From the NCBI GenBank assembly GCA_040880545.1, contig JBBDIE010000114.1:1-22463 (forward strand): a DNA stretch of 22,463 nucleotides. Reading direction: 5' to 3'. Origin of the DNA: M55B112 sp040880545 (GTDB taxonomy: Bacteria > Bacteroidota > Bacteroidia > Bacteroidales > GCA-2748055). Every line of letters begins with the position of its first letter. The stretch's first letter is position 1. Under the pieces are notes generated by a model. It was not told where the DNA came from. It did no database searches and was given only the letters and a program-made list of their open reading frames with translations. A program made the translations under genes and the position numbers. Positions 22,144 through 22,463 of the stretch are shown here, piece after piece.

Positions 22144-22463
22144 TTACCAATCTGTTGTATCTGTCTCTTTATCCACGCTTCCTGACTTCCTTCTTGCCCG
22201 TTGGCGCTTTTCTTTTTGAAGTTTGGCCAAAGCCAATGGGCTCAGTGTCTCTTTCACGTCAAATGCACCGATGACCTGCAACTGATCCAAAATCCTCAAT
22301 ACCTGAATAAGCGTGGTAAGGGTAACGGTTTCGCCCCGCTCCAACAGGCTCAGTGTAGAACGACTGATACCAGCAGCACTTGCCAGTTCATCCTGGGTTA
22401 TATTTTGTTTCATGCGGTGATGCCTGACAAATGCACCGATATGCGCTATCAAAGCTTTATCGC
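22144..22463 (-). CDS. hipB: HipB-type antitoxin/repressor, 5' end off the window
   Basis: An XRE-family helix-turn-helix protein with at least 102 visible residues: GAFVRHHRMKQNITQDELAS, then AGISRSTLSLLERGETVTLT, then LIQVLRILDQLQ, and a basic tail (KEKRQRARRKSG). It represses the module and binds HipA. The frame stays open to the window edge (DKALIAHIGAFVRHHR), and related proteins start a few residues earlier, so the true ATG probably lies outside; the TTG at 22450-22452 is an unlikely start. Its promoter and operators are therefore out of view. It is followed after 3 bp by hipA. Confidence 0.85.
   Translation of the reverse strand, partial: DKALIAHIGAFVRHHRMKQNITQDELASAAGISRSTLSLLERGETVTLTTLIQVLRILDQLQVIGAFDVKETLSPLALAKLQKEKRQRARRKSGSVDKETDTTDW

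Overview
The window looks like chromosomal accessory DNA of a member of the Bacteroidota. The evidence is type IX secretion (T9SS) C-terminal sorting domains, a lipoprotein with an acidic +2/+3/+4 motif, a DUF5683-like protein, a LytS-type kinase with an FG-GAP sensor, and repeated Bacteroidota promoter boxes (TAnnTTTG, sometimes with TTG 19 bp upstream). No rRNA, tRNA or CRISPR array was seen.

Layout. 1-1.8 kb: a terminator-like hairpin and a secreted T9SS-sorted protein (minus). 1.8-2.85 kb: a Fic protein with a phage-antirepressor-like N-terminus (minus), with a possible tiny gene relic overlapping its stop. 2.9-4.7 kb: a wrecked AbiE-type toxin-antitoxin operon (minus). The AbiEi-like antitoxin has lost its 5' end and carries an in-frame TGA. 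The AbiEii-like toxin keeps only a possible start and its C-terminal end. The 5' end of a GH29 alpha-L-fucosidase gene sits in the middle, and a 197-bp MITE-like element with a 6-bp target duplication splits the toxin C-terminus. 5.1-6.7 kb: a secreted beta-helix protein (minus). 6.9-7.4 kb: the 3' end of an AAA ATPase gene fused to what may be its own promoter and start. 7.9-9.9 kb: an AAA_14/DUF4143-type ATPase and a plasmid pRiA4b ORF-3 family protein (both minus); two more relics of the latter family lie at 7.76 and 20.3 kb.

10.15-11.77 kb holds an intact-looking tripartite hipB-hipS-hipT module (plus) preceded by three operator-like sites exactly 61 bp apart. 12.0-14.7 kb holds a sensor kinase/response regulator pair (plus). 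14.9-19.7 kb is a compact five-gene plus-strand cluster of exported proteins: a tail-fibre-like repeat protein, a small T9SS cargo, a DUF5683-like membrane protein, a caspase-fold protease and a lipoprotein with two FN3-like repeats. This cluster is the best candidate for an undescribed working system, possibly controlled by the two-component pair before it. 19.7-20.8 kb is relic-rich. 20.8-22.46 kb is a classical two-gene hipB-hipA module (minus) running off the right edge.

Overall, the left half and the right edge look like a turnover site for toxin-antitoxin and defence-type genes: Fic, AbiE, two Hip modules of different architecture, ATPases and pRiA4b ORF-3 genes. The centre carries a signalling pair and an envelope or surface operon. 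All family assignments were made by eye from motifs.
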